64,000 nucleotides of DNA from Marivita geojedonensis. Its GTDB lineage: Bacteria > Pseudomonadota > Alphaproteobacteria > Rhodobacterales > Rhodobacteraceae. Positions 63,766 through 64,000 of the stretch are shown here, piece after piece. The notes below the pieces were generated by a model, which did no database searches, had not been told where the DNA came from, and saw nothing but the letters and a program-made list of their open reading frames with translations. The DNA lies in contig NZ_JFKC01000016.1 of NCBI RefSeq assembly GCF_002115805.1, positions 19,912 to 83,911 of the forward strand, in the 5' to 3' direction. A program made the position numbers and the translations under genes. Numbering within the stretch: position 1 is the first letter of the stretch; every line of letters starts with the position of its first letter.

Positions 63766-64000
63766 TCATTCATTATCTTTGATGTCATTGCTTCCGTTGA
63801 CCTCAAAGTGAGAAATCGCATCCAATCGCCTAGCATATTCTGAACCAATTGACTCAACTCGGTCATGTATTTGCAAGCCTCTCATGTCGTCAAAATGCTT
63901 TTTTCCAATCCAATGCTCTAGTGCATTTTTGGGATCACTATGTTGTCGAGAAGTTGATGAAGCATCAATCTCAGAAATAATGTCCAAAAGCTTCCTAGGC
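63766..64000 (-). CDS. hypothetical protein, 3' part only
   Basis: A frame open to the right edge encodes the last 77 residues of an unknown protein. It includes NALEHWIGKKHFDDMRGLQI and a charged tail ending NGSNDIKDNE. No ATG is present inside the window, so the start lies beyond it. The base composition (roughly 40% GC) differs strongly from every other gene here, which suggests recent acquisition. No family was recognised. Confidence 0.55.
   Translation of the reverse strand, partial: PRKLLDIISEIDASSTSRQHSDPKNALEHWIGKKHFDDMRGLQIHDRVESIGSEYARRLDAISHFEVNGSNDIKDNE

Overview
The window reads as chromosome of a Roseobacter-group member of the Rhodobacterales (Alphaproteobacteria). I infer this from high-GC coding throughout, the alphaproteobacterial gene orders yajC-secD-secF next to ccmABCDG, trkA-trkH-hfq-hflX and tatABC, a class II (B12-dependent) ribonucleotide reductase, and the characteristic cluster of a virulence-factor-domain protein, a methylenetetrahydrofolate-reductase-like protein and a methyltetrahydrofolate methyltransferase. 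Genus cannot be assigned from the sequence alone. No integrase, transposase, phage gene or CRISPR array was seen.

Layout. 1-5.1 kb: end of a FIST-domain protein gene followed by a PAS/PAS hybrid histidine kinase, resembling the NosP/NahK nitric-oxide-sensing pair; then a hotdog thioesterase and an EnvZ-like histidine kinase. 5.1-8.5 kb: a metallo-beta-lactamase-fold hydrolase, tRNA-Asn, a small papain-like peptidase, aroQ and a Ppx/GppA phosphatase. 8.7-11.8 kb: a four-gene one-carbon operon. 12-15.3 kb: DUF815 ATPase, tatC-tatB-tatA on the minus strand, and a divergent WYL regulator. 15.4-18.6 kb: a 1066-residue reductive dehalogenase fused to its own NADH/FMN/[2Fe-2S] reductase. 18.8-23.1 kb: nrdJ with a long upstream region carrying a NrdR box and a DnaA-box cluster, then tRNA-Pro. 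23.1-28.9 kb: DUF192, double cold-shock protein, pdxH, fabI, two LysE exporters, gpt and an aminotransferase. 28.9-36.4 kb: ppiD, trpE, sufE, a lipoprotein, rnd, purN and purM.

36.4-41 kb: a CAT-anticodon tRNA, a gene with a CNF1/BLF1-like LSGC motif, a CbiX-like protein, an SDR, three tandem 20-bp palindromes, a lipid A acyltransferase and a DUF1223 protein. 41-51.3 kb: acnA, ccmG-D-C-B-A, a Mth938-domain protein, a TauE/SafE permease, secF, secD and yajC. 51.5-58.3 kb: trypsin-like protease, serS, a TspO-like membrane protein, an EF-hand protein, a 3-hydroxyisobutyrate-dehydrogenase-family enzyme and a penicillin-acylase-family hydrolase. 58.3-64 kb: hflX, hfq, trkH, trkA, a 34-residue membrane protein, a degenerate repeat array and an AT-rich partial gene at the right edge.

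Most of the window is housekeeping. The accessory content is concentrated in the reductive dehalogenase and its regulator, the corrinoid/B12-linked genes at 8.7-22.5 kb, two Cys/His hydrolase-like proteins each beside a tRNA gene, and several families of intergenic palindromes and repeats that the genes do not explain.
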